Below are positions 16,712-26,011 of a stretch of DNA of 64,000 nt, in pieces (positions within the stretch are counted from its first letter, which is position 1; every line of letters starts with the position of its first letter). The stretch spans positions 33,688 to 97,687 of the forward strand of contig NZ_JBMERD010000012.1 in assembly GCF_048820935.1 (NCBI RefSeq), read 5' to 3'. The notes below the pieces were generated by a model that had not been told where the DNA came from, did no database searches, and saw nothing but the letters and a program-made list of their open reading frames with translations. Position numbers and translations under genes: made by a program. This DNA comes from Algicoccus sp048820935 (GTDB lineage Bacteria; Pseudomonadota; Gammaproteobacteria; Burkholderiales; Burkholderiaceae_B).

Positions 16712-18292
16712 ATGCCCATGAAGATGCCTATTGAAAATCGTCTAGAAAATGACTTTCAGGCTTTGCCTGAGCTTTTAAAGCTCGCCGCACTTGCGCGCCC
16801 CGAGCATCCTGCTATCCGTCAAAACGACACCATGATCACTTACGGAGAGCTCGACCCTCTAGTTGATGCAATCGCAGCTACGTTACAGCACGAGGGACTG
16901 ACACCTGGGCAAGCTGTGGCAATTTGTGCCGCCTCCACGGTTCGTTATGTCGCTTTGTACATGGGGATTGTCCGGGCAGGTGGTATCGTGGCACCCTTAC
17001 CAATCACCGCAAAATCCGCTCATCTAGATGCCATGCTCGACAACAGTCAAGCGCAATGGTTATTTCTCGACCAGTCTTGTGATCAAGCCTGGCCTGAGCA
17101 ACGCCATCACGCCAATCTTCACCGCATTGCCATTGATGATTCTTCCGTGGCCACTCCTTGGTCACAGTGGTTGCGCACCGGCACCGAGCCCGAACCGTAT
17201 CAGCCCCAACCAGACACGCCGTTTAATCTGATTTACTCCTCCGGCACAACAGGTGTCCCCAAAGGCATTGTGCAACCACATGGTATGCGTTGGTCTCATA
17301 CGCAAAGAGGCTGGATCAATGGCTACCGTCCTGATTCAGTGGTTATTACCGCAACCCCGCTTTATTCGAATACGACACTCGTTGCCGTTTTGCCGTCGTT
17401 GGCCATCGGTGCCACGGTCATTGTCATGGACAAGTTCGATGCCCAAACTTTTCTGGAGCTCTGTCATCAATACCGAGCAACCCACACTATTTTGGTACCG
17501 ATTCAATATCAGCGGATCTTAGATCACCCAGCGTTTGATCAATACGATCTGACGAGTTTTCAGTGTAAAACCAGCACCAGTGCCCCCTTCTCGCCCGAAC
17601 TCATGGCGCGCGCCCTGAAACACTGGCCAGGCAAACTCATTGAAATCTACGGTATGACTGAGGGTGGTGGCCGTTGTGAACTCCATGCGCACGACCATCC
17701 AGACAAACTACACACCGTGGGCAGCGTTGCACCGGGCAGCGACATCCGCATCATTGATGATGAGGGCAATGAATTGCCGCAAGGTCAAAGCGGCGAGATC
17801 GTGGGCCGCTCTGCGGCCATGATGAATCAATACTATCGACAGCCTGAACAGACCCGAGATGCGTTCTGGTTTTCCAGTGATGGGCATCGATTCATTCGCA
17901 CAGGTGATGTCGGTCGTTTCGATGAGGATGGTTTCCTCATTCTCGGTGATCGTAAAAAAGACATGTTGATTTCAGGCGGGTTTAATATTTATCCAAAAGA
18001 TCTTGAAGCAGAACTCATCGAACATCCTGATGTGCTTGAGTGCACAGTGATCGGTGTTGCCTCAACACGCTGGGGAGAAACACCTGTCGGTTATGTCGTT
18101 TTAAAGCCCAATTCCAATCTAGATGAAAACACGTTGCTTCAGTGGGTGAACGCGCGTCTCGGTCGAATGCAACGTTTGTCACAAATTGTTTTTATTGATC
18201 AGTTGCCACGCAATCCGATTGGTAAAGTGCTTAAACGCGAATTACGTGACATCTTTGCGCAAACCTATGGTGTCTTGCATCAAGACGGCTGA
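16712..18292 (+). CDS. AMP-dependent acyl-CoA synthetase/ligase
   Basis: This is a member of the ANL superfamily that adenylates a carboxylate and transfers it to CoA. Motifs are the phosphate-binding loop LIYSSGTTGVPKG (about 171-183), EIYGMTEGGG, the hinge RTGDVGRFDEDGFLILGDRKKD, and the catalytic lysine near the end in PRNPIGKVLKREL. Length from this start is 526 residues, like 4-coumarate or medium-chain acyl ligases. The start is uncertain: an in-frame ATG at 16655 adds 19 residues but has no ribosome site, whereas the ATG at 16712 has AGAGG about 12 bases upstream. It stands alone, divergent from ychF. The substrate cannot be assigned. Confidence 0.9.
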   Translation: MPMKMPIENRLENDFQALPELLKLAALARPEHPAIRQNDTMITYGELDPLVDAIAATLQHEGLTPGQAVAICAASTVRYVALYMGIVRAGGIVAPLPITAKSAHLDAMLDNSQAQWLFLDQSCDQAWPEQRHHANLHRIAIDDSSVATPWSQWLRTGTEPEPYQPQPDTPFNLIYSSGTTGVPKGIVQPHGMRWSHTQRGWINGYRPDSVVITATPLYSNTTLVAVLPSLAIGATVIVMDKFDAQTFLELCHQYRATHTILVPIQYQRILDHPAFDQYDLTSFQCKTSTSAPFSPELMARALKHWPGKLIEIYGMTEGGGRCELHAHDHPDKLHTVGSVAPGSDIRIIDDEGNELPQGQSGEIVGRSAAMMNQYYRQPEQTRDAFWFSSDGHRFIRTGDVGRFDEDGFLILGDRKKDMLISGGFNIYPKDLEAELIEHPDVLECTVIGVASTRWGETPVGYVVLKPNSNLDENTLLQWVNARLGRMQRLSQIVFIDQLPRNPIGKVLKRELRDIFAQTYGVLHQDG

Positions 18293-18303
18293 ACACAACC
18301 GAT

Positions 18304-19068
18304 TCAGGACAAATCTGGCATAGAACGCATCATCCACCAGACCAGCACCATCGGACCGGCGTTAAATAAGCTATGCAACAGGATCGCCGGTCCGATTCCT
18401 TTCATCACCCGAAACCAGCCCAACACCAAGCCGGTCACCCATTGGGGTAAAACAAGTGCCGGCAACATCCACCACTGCACACTACTGAACGTAAAGTTTG
18501 AGAGATGTACGGCGGCAAATAAAAGAGTCGCCAGATGAAAAATCCACCAAAACTGCGCTCGATACATTCGTAGCCAGCGACGTGCCCGGGGCGATGGCAT
18601 CACCGTTTGTTTGGCTGTGCGAAACACCAGAAACAGCGCCATCACAAAAAGCATGACCTGAACCCAGCCAGCCCCCTGCCAGATACCTAAAACCAGCAAT
18701 GGCAGTAGCCAAATAACTGTTGCTGGTCGGCGCAAACCGTATCGAAACAGCATTTCTTCAAAAAACGGAGCCCAAAATATGGCTAAAAACCACGGCAAGG
18801 CTTTTGGGTTAATGGCATGTGTTGCCCCTGATTTGGCAGCGACCATCAACACCAAAGGTCCGATCACAAAAAGATTGATGATCCACAGCGTCGTGGCCCA
18901 TTTCAAGGCATCCATCCAAATAGGACCCGCTACCCAATCCCGATACCAACCCGCACCCGTCGAGATCTGGCGTACACGAGGATTAAGGTGTGGGTGTCGG
19001 CAAAATTGAATAAACAATCGCCACTGCTGAGCCCAGGTCAGCGCCTTCTGACCCTCTCGGCCATTCAT
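18304..19068 (-). CDS. CPBP family intramembrane glutamic protease
   Basis: This polytopic membrane protein of 254 residues has the CPBP (Abi/CaaX-like) signature: the glutamate motif FFEEMLFRYGLRRP (about 121-134), then FAAVHLSN (about 193-200), and a late hydrophobic segment with a further conserved position. The EExxxR and FxxxH residues form the metal-independent glutamate-type active site in characterised members. Its start overlaps the pth stop by 4 bp, so it is translationally coupled to peptidyl-tRNA hydrolase, which is an odd pairing. The substrate is unknown. Confidence 0.85.
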   Translation of the reverse strand: MNGREGQKALTWAQQWRLFIQFCRHPHLNPRVRQISTGAGWYRDWVAGPIWMDALKWATTLWIINLFVIGPLVLMVAAKSGATHAINPKALPWFLAIFWAPFFEEMLFRYGLRRPATVIWLLPLLVLGIWQGAGWVQVMLFVMALFLVFRTAKQTVMPSPRARRWLRMYRAQFWWIFHLATLLFAAVHLSNFTFSSVQWWMLPALVLPQWVTGLVLGWFRVMKGIGPAILLHSLFNAGPMVLVWWMMRSMPDLS

Positions 19069-19679
19069 GACTCGTCCTGTGCCATCGGCGTATCACGGTG
19101 CAATTCAGACATGGCTTTCTCCATCTCCGAATCTAAAATCCGATCAATCACTTGTTCACTACGGTCGATCGCTTTAAGTAGCGCTTCTAATTCTCTTTGG
19201 CGAGGTCTATGTAATACAAAATCCACCACGTTTTGTTGCAAGCCTAAGCTGCGCGGATGACCGATCCCAAGGCGTAACCGCCAAAACCCGGGGCCACCCA
19301 GCGCGGACTGAATATCACGCAATCCATTGTGGCCCGCATGGCCACCGCCAAACTTCAAACGCACCTGACCGGGTAGCAAATCCAACTCATCATGAATAAC
19401 GAGGATTTCTTCTGGTTTGAATTTGTAGAATTTAGCTAAGGCCGACACGCTTTGACCCGACCGGTTCATAAAGGTCTGAGGCTTGAGCAACCAAATCGCT
19501 TGTCCCCGATGGCGTGCCGAACCTGCTTCACCAAAAAAGTTCTTATTGGGTTGTAAAGAAGCACCTAAACGATCCGCCCAACGGTCAACCGCCCAAAAAC
19601 CCGCGTTGTGACGTGTTTGCGCATAGTCCGGGCCTGGATTACCCAAACCAACGATTAAACGAATTCGACTTTCACTCAT
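19065..19679 (-). CDS. pth: Peptidyl-tRNA hydrolase
   Basis: This enzyme recycles peptidyl-tRNAs released from stalled ribosomes by cleaving the ester bond. The 204-residue protein starts MSESRIRLIVGLGNPGPDYA; an ATG 27 codons earlier is ignored because the family begins just before the VGLGNPG motif and that extension lies in the terminator region. The catalytic histidine is in TRHNAGFWAVD (about 21-31), with FMNRSGQSV and GGGHAGHNGLRDI further on. The gene follows rplY, the common bacterial order, with a terminator-like hairpin in the gap. Confidence 0.96.
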   Translation of the reverse strand: MSESRIRLIVGLGNPGPDYAQTRHNAGFWAVDRWADRLGASLQPNKNFFGEAGSARHRGQAIWLLKPQTFMNRSGQSVSALAKFYKFKPEEILVIHDELDLLPGQVRLKFGGGHAGHNGLRDIQSALGGPGFWRLRLGIGHPRSLGLQQNVVDFVLHRPRQRELEALLKAIDRSEQVIDRILDSEMEKAMSELHRDTPMAQDES

Positions 19680-19687
19680 GTTTGCCC

Positions 19688-19725
19688 TAAAAAAACAAAA
19701 CCCCACCAACAGATCGTCAGTGGGG
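19688..19725 (-). terminator. Rho-independent terminator between rplY and pth
   Basis: On the minus strand CCCCAC pairs with GTGGGG around a 13-base loop and is followed by a T-rich tract (TTTTGTTTTTT). It lies about 50 bp after rplY and ends just before the pth start, so it probably tunes read-through into pth. A second potential stem (TTGGGTTG with CAACCCAA) lies immediately upstream. Confidence 0.7.
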
Positions 19726-19778
19726 CTGGGATGGTCTTGGGTTGCGCTAAAGAAACACAACCCAACTGATTCAGCGAA

Positions 19779-20423
19779 TCAGGACTCGTCTGAAGAATCC
19801 TCACCCGTGCTTTCTTCATCCCCATCTGCTTCGACATCTTCGTCATCTGCACCGCGTGCAGCTGCTGGCAAGATAGCCTGAGCCAACAGTGGGTTTTCAT
19901 CACCACCACGTGACAAGTAGGTCACGCCTGCAGGCAATTCGATGTCAGCCAAGTTGACTGTGCCACCGACTGTCAGGTTACCCAGATCCACTTCGATCGA
20001 TGCGGGCAGATCAGCTGGCAAACATTCGATTTCCAACTCGGTCATCACGTGGCTGATCACTGCAGATTCAAGTTTGACTGCAGGTGACTCGTCACCGTTG
20101 ATGAATTGCAGAGGCACTTTGGTGCTGATCGCTTGTTTGGCGCTAATGCGCTGAAAGTCAACGTGCAAAACCAGTTGTTTGTAGGGGTGCCATTGCACGT
20201 TACGCAGAATGACTTGCTCTTTCTTGCCATCAAGCAACATGCTCAGGATCGATGCATGAAACGCATCTTTACGCAGTGCATGGTAGATCTCGTTGTGATC
20301 AAGCTCAATGTTTAAAGCTGGTGCTGTGCCACCGTAAACGATCGCAGGCACACGTCCGGCGCGACGCAGGCGGCGGCTCGCACTCGATCCCTGAACGGCG
20401 CGTTGGGTTGCTGTAAATTCCAT
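19779..20423 (-). CDS. rplY: 50S ribosomal protein L25/general stress protein Ctc
   Basis: This is the long Ctc-type L25 of 214 residues. The N-terminal 5S-rRNA-binding domain begins FTATQRAVQGSSASRRLRRA and includes GRVPAIVYGG. The C-terminal TL5 domain contains GTVNLADIELPAGVTYLSRG, and an acidic tail (DDEDVEADGDEESTGEDSSD) ends the protein. It binds 5S rRNA in the large subunit. It sits between prs and pth as in many proteobacteria. Confidence 0.95.
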   Translation of the reverse strand: MEFTATQRAVQGSSASRRLRRAGRVPAIVYGGTAPALNIELDHNEIYHALRKDAFHASILSMLLDGKKEQVILRNVQWHPYKQLVLHVDFQRISAKQAISTKVPLQFINGDESPAVKLESAVISHVMTELEIECLPADLPASIEVDLGNLTVGGTVNLADIELPAGVTYLSRGGDENPLLAQAILPAAARGADDEDVEADGDEESTGEDSSDES

Positions 20424-20527
20424 TTAAAAATACTCCAATAAAGGTCTTCTCGACCCGAAATTTGCCAGATCTGCCTTCAGACCCAGCATCGAGCACATGC
20501 CGCGACCAGCATGCACTCAGATCCTAG

Positions 20528-21478
20528 TTATTCAACAAATAATGAGCTGACAGATTCGGCGTGTGAAATACGTAAAATCGTTTCGCCTAACAAGGCGGCG
20601 CAAGACAGCTGACGGATTCTACCACTAGCCTGCGCTTCTTCAGACAACGGGATCGTATCCGTCACCACAAGCTCATCCAGCTCAGACTCATTCACCCGCT
20701 CAACGGCACCACCTGACAGAACGGCATGTGTACAGTAGGCATAGACAGCCCCTGCACCTTGTTCTTTCAGAGCCGATGCGGCTTTACACAACGTACCTGC
20801 GGTATCCACCATGTCATCCATGATCAGGCAAGTTCTGCCTTGCACATCACCGATGATGTTCATGACTTCGGACACATTGGCGCGTGGACGACGCTTATCA
20901 ATAATGGCCAGATCCACTTCCAATTGTTTAGCCAGCGCACGGGCCCGGACAACACCACCGATATCAGGCGACACCACCACCAGATCTTTCAAGTTCCGAC
21001 GCCAGATGTCCCCCAACAAAATGGGACCTGCGTAAATGTTATCCACGGGGATATCAAAAAAGCCCTGAATCTGGTCAGCGTGTAAATCCATGGTCAGTAC
21101 ACGGTCAACACCCACCACCTGCAACATATTAGCCACGACCTTGGCTGAAATGGCCACACGGGCAGAACGGGATCGTCTGTCCTGACGGGCATAACCAAAG
21201 TAGGGAATTGCTGCTGTGATACGACCCGCAGAGGCGCGACGTAATGCATCGACCATCACCATGATTTCCATCAGGTTGTCGTTTGTTGGCGCACAGGTTG
21301 GTTGCAATACAAAAACATCCTTGCCACGGACATTTTCATTGATCTCTGCCATGACTTCGCCATCTGAGAAACGACCGACGGTCATTTTCCCCAACGACAT
21401 ATCGAGATGGTTTACAACATCAACAGCCAATCGTGGGTTGGCTGTACCCGTGAAGATCATGAAACTTTCAGAGGACAT
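20528..21478 (-). CDS. prs: Ribose-phosphate pyrophosphokinase
   Basis: The enzyme makes PRPP from ribose 5-phosphate and ATP for nucleotide, histidine and tryptophan synthesis. The 316-residue protein shows the N-terminal FTGTANPRLAVDVVNHL, the ATP-binding flexible loop in PYFGYARQDRRSRSARVAIS (about 97-116), and the PRPP loop VSPDIGGVVRAR with the later DDMVDTAGT (about 220-228). It follows tRNA-Gln on the same strand in a conserved cluster and is probably co-transcribed with it. Confidence 0.97.
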   Translation of the reverse strand: MSSESFMIFTGTANPRLAVDVVNHLDMSLGKMTVGRFSDGEVMAEINENVRGKDVFVLQPTCAPTNDNLMEIMVMVDALRRASAGRITAAIPYFGYARQDRRSRSARVAISAKVVANMLQVVGVDRVLTMDLHADQIQGFFDIPVDNIYAGPILLGDIWRRNLKDLVVVSPDIGGVVRARALAKQLEVDLAIIDKRRPRANVSEVMNIIGDVQGRTCLIMDDMVDTAGTLCKAASALKEQGAGAVYAYCTHAVLSGGAVERVNESELDELVVTDTIPLSEEAQASGRIRQLSCAALLGETILRISHAESVSSLFVE

Positions 21479-21561
21479 GATGAAAGTCGCTCACGTAAAA
21501 AAGACAAAAGCTGCTGAACTACACCTGACATTCCGGATTGTTCAACAGCTTAAAATTAGTA

Positions 21562-21638
21562 TGGCTGGGGAGGAAGGATTCGAACCCTCGCATGCCGGAA
21601 TCAAAATCCGGTGCCTTAACCGACTTGGCTACTCCCCA
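21562..21638 (-). tRNA. tRNA-Gln (anticodon TTG)
   Basis: A 77-nt cloverleaf lies on the minus strand: acceptor TGGGGAG pairs with CTCCCCA, the anticodon arm is CCGGA-TTTTGAT-TCCGG with TTG as anticodon, the T-loop is GGTTCGAATCC, and CCA is encoded. It sits between ispE and prs, the usual place for tRNA-Gln in this group. Confidence 0.96.
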
Positions 21639-21645
21639 ACAAGGT

Positions 21646-22590
21646 TTACACCCAATCATAAAGTGGATGCTGATCTAGTCCGTCACAAACATAAACTGAC
21701 TCAAGCACATCACTAAACTCACGGTTGGATGCCGCGTTTTCTGCCTGTATTTTAACGAGCAATTCCTTAAATGCAAACTGTGCGCTCTCAGGGTTGTTTT
21801 TTTCACTAAAAAGACAAGATCCTGATCCTGTCATTCGTGTGGAAAACCCCCACTGACTCAGCTGATTTTTCAACTGACTAACTGCCACATGCTGCTTAAG
21901 AACCACTGCTTCTAGATCGTTGCGCCCAAAGCCTAATATTTTCTCAGACTTCGTATCGGTCGCGACAAATCGTTTACAACCAGAAAAGTCCATAATTTTG
22001 ATTGATTTTGTATCTCTTGTCAAGCGCTCGTCCTGAAACACCGTCGCAGTCGAAATGCTGATGTGTGGTTTAAACAACAGATAACTACATTCTGGCAGCC
22101 GAGATTTAACGATTTTTTCACCAACACCTTGCACAAACCCAGTCTGCCCAAAGATAAAAAACGGCACATCGGCCCCAAGTCTGGCACCTATCGACATCAA
22201 CGTTTCTCGGCTCAGGCCAGTTCGCCAAAGCTTATTCAACGCCAATAAGACCGTTGCTGCATCACTAGAGCCGCCGCCCAAACCCGCACCACTCGGAATT
22301 CGTTTCAAGACATGAATATGCGCCCCAAGCACCGTACCAGTCGCCGCGCGCAAGGCATGCGCTGCTCTCATTGTCAGATCGGCCTCTTCTGCGACCTGGT
22401 CAAGCAACTCACCTTCACGGCTAATTTGTCCATCCAATCGCAACTCAACGGTCACGCTATCGGACAAGGTGATGAGTCGAAACAGGCTCTGCAACTCATG
22501 ATAGCCATCCGCTCTGCGCCCAACGACATGTAAAAACAAGTTCAATTTGGCCGGAGCCGACAAATCATACAAAACCATTTTGTGACTCAT
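21646..22590 (-). CDS. ispE: 4-diphosphocytidyl-2-C-methyl-D-erythritol kinase
   Basis: This GHMP-family kinase of the non-mevalonate isoprenoid pathway phosphorylates CDP-methylerythritol. The N-terminus SAPAKLNLFLHVVGRRADGY carries the catalytic lysine and substrate residues. The ATP-binding glycine-rich loop is PSGAGLGGGSSDAATVLLAL (about 98-117), and the third motif is MTGSGSCLFS near residue 257. The length of 314 is slightly above average owing to a stretch near 190-225 (KSIKIMDFSG...KSEKILGFGR) not typical of the family. Its start overlaps the lolB stop by 4 bp. Confidence 0.94.
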   Translation of the reverse strand: MSHKMVLYDLSAPAKLNLFLHVVGRRADGYHELQSLFRLITLSDSVTVELRLDGQISREGELLDQVAEEADLTMRAAHALRAATGTVLGAHIHVLKRIPSGAGLGGGSSDAATVLLALNKLWRTGLSRETLMSIGARLGADVPFFIFGQTGFVQGVGEKIVKSRLPECSYLLFKPHISISTATVFQDERLTRDTKSIKIMDFSGCKRFVATDTKSEKILGFGRNDLEAVVLKQHVAVSQLKNQLSQWGFSTRMTGSGSCLFSEKNNPESAQFAFKELLVKIQAENAASNREFSDVLESVYVCDGLDQHPLYDWV

Positions 22591-23240
22591 TGACTATCAA
22601 CGACAAGACGCACGGTGACATCGCGTCCATCATCTCGGCCGGTTATTTCAATTAAGCGCGGGCCCAATGCGTCATAGCGCTCTAAACGAATGGTCCAACC
22701 GCTTTGCTCTAACACTTCGATCTGACCCTGCGCATGGCGCGCCACCACACGCGCCTGACTATTGGCCGGTGCTTTGCCTTCAATCCAGTCGACCATCGCA
22801 TCGACTGGTACTTGAGCCGCAAACAACGCGCGCAACAAATCAGAAGCGCGATCAGCCCGCTGCGGCATCTCACCTGGACGTTCTAGCACCACTTGACCTG
22901 GGCTGGCGTTTAGGCGTGCAAGTACAGCACCCAGAGGACTGCGCAAGCTTAATTGCCACACCCCAGCACCGTAGGACTGCCAATCAAATCCTCCGCTCAC
23001 TGCCTGTGCGTTATCCACGCCTTGCACCTGCACCACAAACCGACCGCTACGGGCAAACTGCACCGCATCGGGCACCATCATCTGCTGCGTGGTCGTACAG
23101 GCGGTCAATAAAGCCAGAGTCGCCAAGAGAATCATTTTCCAGACATGACGAAGTGCAAACAGCGAATTCGACAAACGCCTCATCACCTCAGCAATCAGCC
23201 GTGCCGGTGTATACAGAGCGTGACGCACTTTACTGACCAT
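22587..23240 (-). CDS. lolB: Outer-membrane lipoprotein insertion protein LolB
   Basis: LolB is the outer-membrane acceptor that receives lipoproteins from LolA. The lipobox LLTAC (about residues 44-48) follows a hydrophobic segment MILLATLALLTAC, and the mature part shows FVVQVQGVDNAQAVSGGFDW and SGWTIRLERYD, typical LolB strands. The ATG at 23240 overlaps the preceding TPR gene stop; an internal ATG at 23183 (MRRLSNSLF) gives a more usual signal length, with GAGG close upstream, so the true start may be there. Gene order TPR protein-lolB-ispE is common in Burkholderiales. Confidence 0.88.
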   Translation of the reverse strand: MVSKVRHALYTPARLIAEVMRRLSNSLFALRHVWKMILLATLALLTACTTTQQMMVPDAVQFARSGRFVVQVQGVDNAQAVSGGFDWQSYGAGVWQLSLRSPLGAVLARLNASPGQVVLERPGEMPQRADRASDLLRALFAAQVPVDAMVDWIEGKAPANSQARVVARHAQGQIEVLEQSGWTIRLERYDALGPRLIEITGRDDGRDVTVRLVVDSQ

Positions 23241-25062
23241 TCAGATAACGCTGCATCGTTTCTTGCAGCACATCGTTTTCAGGCTCTAGCACCAATCCGG
23301 CCTCCCAAATCTCGCGTGCCTGGTTCTGCTTATCCATTTCCCAGAGCACTTCACCCAAGTGCGCAGAAATTTCTGCCTGTGGTTGAATCGCATAAGCTTG
23401 TTCTAAAAACGCACGGGCCTGCACCAAATCACCCTGCCGATATTTAACCCAACCTAAGCTATCCATGATGAACGGGTCTTGCGGCAACAATTGATGAGCA
23501 CGAGAAATCAAAGAGTACGCCTCATCTAAGCGAAGATTACGGTCTGCCAACACATAACCCAGTGCATTTAAAGCATGCGCATAATCCGGATCCAAATCAA
23601 TCACTTCGCGCAAATAACGCTCCATGTTATCCAGATCATCCTGTGCTGCATACATCATGCCAAGCTCATACTTGACCTCAATTGAATCACGCAACAACTG
23701 ATCCGCTTCAATTAAGCGCTCAATCGCCTCATCGGACCGATCTGCCTGTCGCAAAATCTGAGTTAGAGTCAACACCCCAATGAGATGCTCATCAGAATCT
23801 GCGGGATGCAAGGCATCAATCATGCGCACAGCTTCATCCACCTTGCCGCTATCTGCACGAATTTTGGCTTGACGCAAGCGTGTCTCAAACAAAGCTTCTG
23901 GATTTTCAATACGACCCAGTAGCTCAATGGCACGATCAGGCTCCCCCTGTCTTTGTGCAATCGCTGCCATCAATGTGTACGCATCATCGAGTGCTGCAGA
24001 CGCATCCGAAGCACCTTCTGCCACCGAGGTTTTCCGTTGTTTTTGCACCTCAACAAATTCGTTGAGCAATTGGTTTGCCTCATCGAGGCGATTGACTTGG
24101 AATGCAAATTGCGCCCGCACAAACAACAAATCAAAATCTTCCGGGAACTGTGCAGACATGGCTTTAAGTTCTGCGATCGCACCGTCAATATTGTCCGCTT
24201 CGGCCAGTCTGCCCACCAGCATCATGCGCAAACGTCGCGAATCGGGATGTTTTTTGATAAACGTCTGTGCACGCTTAATTGCATCGGTCGGATCCACTAC
24301 AAATCCATAATCCAGTACACGCATAGCAGCATCTTCTGAATTGGGATCCCGTGCGAGCGCCTTGCGCGCATGCTCAGAAGCCTCTTGATCATGGCCTGCC
24401 GCTTGTGCCATATCGGCAAGTGCCATCTCGGCCACCATGGTTTTTTTCTGCCCACTGCGATCAATCACCTGCTCAATGAGGTCGAGTGCTTTCTGCCGAT
24501 CCTCCATGCGCCCCAGAATACCCATCACCTGCGCTAAGGCTTGCGTCTTATCGGGTTGTTTTTTGACATACTCAACCAACGCGTCGTCAAGACCCTCTGT
24601 CTGATCCAATGCAGCCATCAACGCCAGACGCATTGATTGTGCTTCTTCATTATTCGGCTCTGAATCCAACCAGACATTCACCGCATGAAGCGCACCCTGA
24701 TACTGATTCATCAGCATGTACAGCTCAAGTGCACGCTGTGCCAATCTCGGGTCGGTTGTATAACGCGCAAGTTCTAGACTCGTATCTGCCGCAGGCTTAA
24801 TCGCGCCTCGATGTAATGCAAAATCCGAGACCAGCAAACGATAAAGCACATCGGCTGTCAGAGTCACGTTCGGCAATTCGCCCTGACGCAACTCAATCAC
24901 TTCGTTTTGTGGCTCGGGCTCACGCAATTCCACCGCATCTCCGGCTGCTGGTGCGGACGGTGCCGCGCATGCACTCGTAGCCAATGCGGCCAAAGCGGCC
25001 CACAACATTTTTTGCGTGCGCACACGCCACTCTTTGGTCAAACGCAATGACAGAGGTTTCAT
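23230..25062 (-). CDS. Tetratricopeptide-repeat protein with export signal
   Basis: This is a 610-residue protein starting MKPLSLRLTKEWRVRTQKML, chosen because the signal-like hydrophobic stretch (MLWAALAALATSACAAP) follows; the cysteine in TSAC may be a lipobox. The remainder is built of helical TPR units, clearest near the C-terminus (YAHALNALGYVLADRNLRLD, DPFIMDSLGWVKYRQGDLVQ). TPR arrays bind other proteins; members at this locus are presumed cell-envelope proteins associated with the outer membrane, but no precise role is known. It overlaps lolB by 11 bp and is divergent from mutM. Confidence 0.85.
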   Translation of the reverse strand: MKPLSLRLTKEWRVRTQKMLWAALAALATSACAAPSAPAAGDAVELREPEPQNEVIELRQGELPNVTLTADVLYRLLVSDFALHRGAIKPAADTSLELARYTTDPRLAQRALELYMLMNQYQGALHAVNVWLDSEPNNEEAQSMRLALMAALDQTEGLDDALVEYVKKQPDKTQALAQVMGILGRMEDRQKALDLIEQVIDRSGQKKTMVAEMALADMAQAAGHDQEASEHARKALARDPNSEDAAMRVLDYGFVVDPTDAIKRAQTFIKKHPDSRRLRMMLVGRLAEADNIDGAIAELKAMSAQFPEDFDLLFVRAQFAFQVNRLDEANQLLNEFVEVQKQRKTSVAEGASDASAALDDAYTLMAAIAQRQGEPDRAIELLGRIENPEALFETRLRQAKIRADSGKVDEAVRMIDALHPADSDEHLIGVLTLTQILRQADRSDEAIERLIEADQLLRDSIEVKYELGMMYAAQDDLDNMERYLREVIDLDPDYAHALNALGYVLADRNLRLDEAYSLISRAHQLLPQDPFIMDSLGWVKYRQGDLVQARAFLEQAYAIQPQAEISAHLGEVLWEMDKQNQAREIWEAGLVLEPENDVLQETMQRYLNGQ

Positions 25063-25134
25063 TTGCACAGTCCAGCCCCTTTGGTGGCACAATAAAGCCA
25101 CAACCTAGTCGATCCCAAATCTTAGCACCCACGC

Positions 25135-25989
25135 ATGCCCGAGTTACCAGAAGTTGAAACAACCCGACGCGGAATTGAGCCCGTTATTCTGAACCGAACG
25201 CTCCAAACGATGCAAATTCGCGAGCGACGATTTCGCTGGCCTATTCCGGACGAACTTCCACAAGTCGTTATCGATCAGCCACTTCTGGCCGTCGGCAGAC
25301 GTGCCAAATACTTGCTCTGGTCGTTTCCTAATGGCACGATCATTATCCATCTTGGCATGTCTGGCTCGATTCGACGCGTCCAAGCGGACAGTTTCTGGAA
25401 TCTGCATGACCATGTCGAGTGGACGTTTGAAGGTGGACAAGTCTTAAGACTACATGATCCACGACGTTTTGGTGCAGTCCTTTGGCATCCGATTGAGGAT
25501 GGTGACATTTTGTCACACCCACTTTTAAAGAATCTAGGTGTTGAACCGATGGGTTCGGAATTCACCGCCAAACTCTTATACGACCAGACCCGCAATCAAC
25601 GCATTCACATCAAACAATCGTTGCTCAATGGCAAAATCGTTGTCGGTGTGGGCAACATCTACGCCAGCGAAAGCTTATTCAGAGCCCGTATTCACCCTGA
25701 AACACTTGCACAAAACTTAACACGTCCACAAGCAACACGGCTCTTTAACGCCATCAATCAAACCCTAGAAGCGGCTTTAACAAGTGGGGGATCGACCCTA
25801 CGTGATTACATGAACCCCAATGCACAACCAGGTGCTTATTTTGAGCTGCACGCCGCGGTTTACGGCAAAGCCGACGAGCCCTGCCCGCAATGCGGGACAA
25901 AAATCCAACGCATTGTCCAGAATCAACGAGCCACTTACTTTTGCCCAAAATGTCAGCGCCGACCGCGCACTCGGAAGTCGGCACCCTAA
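25135..25989 (+). CDS. mutM: Formamidopyrimidine-DNA glycosylase
   Basis: This base-excision repair enzyme removes 8-oxoguanine and ring-opened purines. The N-terminal MPELPEVETTRRGI supplies the catalytic proline (P2) and glutamate (E3). KYLLW near residue 59 gives the conserved lysine, VGVGNIYASES the H2TH region, and the C-terminal zinc finger CPQCGTKIQ...TYFCPKCQ binds DNA. The length of 284 is slightly longer than the usual 270. It is divergent from the TPR gene with about 70 bp between starts. Confidence 0.97.
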   Translation: MPELPEVETTRRGIEPVILNRTLQTMQIRERRFRWPIPDELPQVVIDQPLLAVGRRAKYLLWSFPNGTIIIHLGMSGSIRRVQADSFWNLHDHVEWTFEGGQVLRLHDPRRFGAVLWHPIEDGDILSHPLLKNLGVEPMGSEFTAKLLYDQTRNQRIHIKQSLLNGKIVVGVGNIYASESLFRARIHPETLAQNLTRPQATRLFNAINQTLEAALTSGGSTLRDYMNPNAQPGAYFELHAAVYGKADEPCPQCGTKIQRIVQNQRATYFCPKCQRRPRTRKSAP

Positions 25990-26011
25990 TGCAACAAATT
26001 AACGCAACGGC

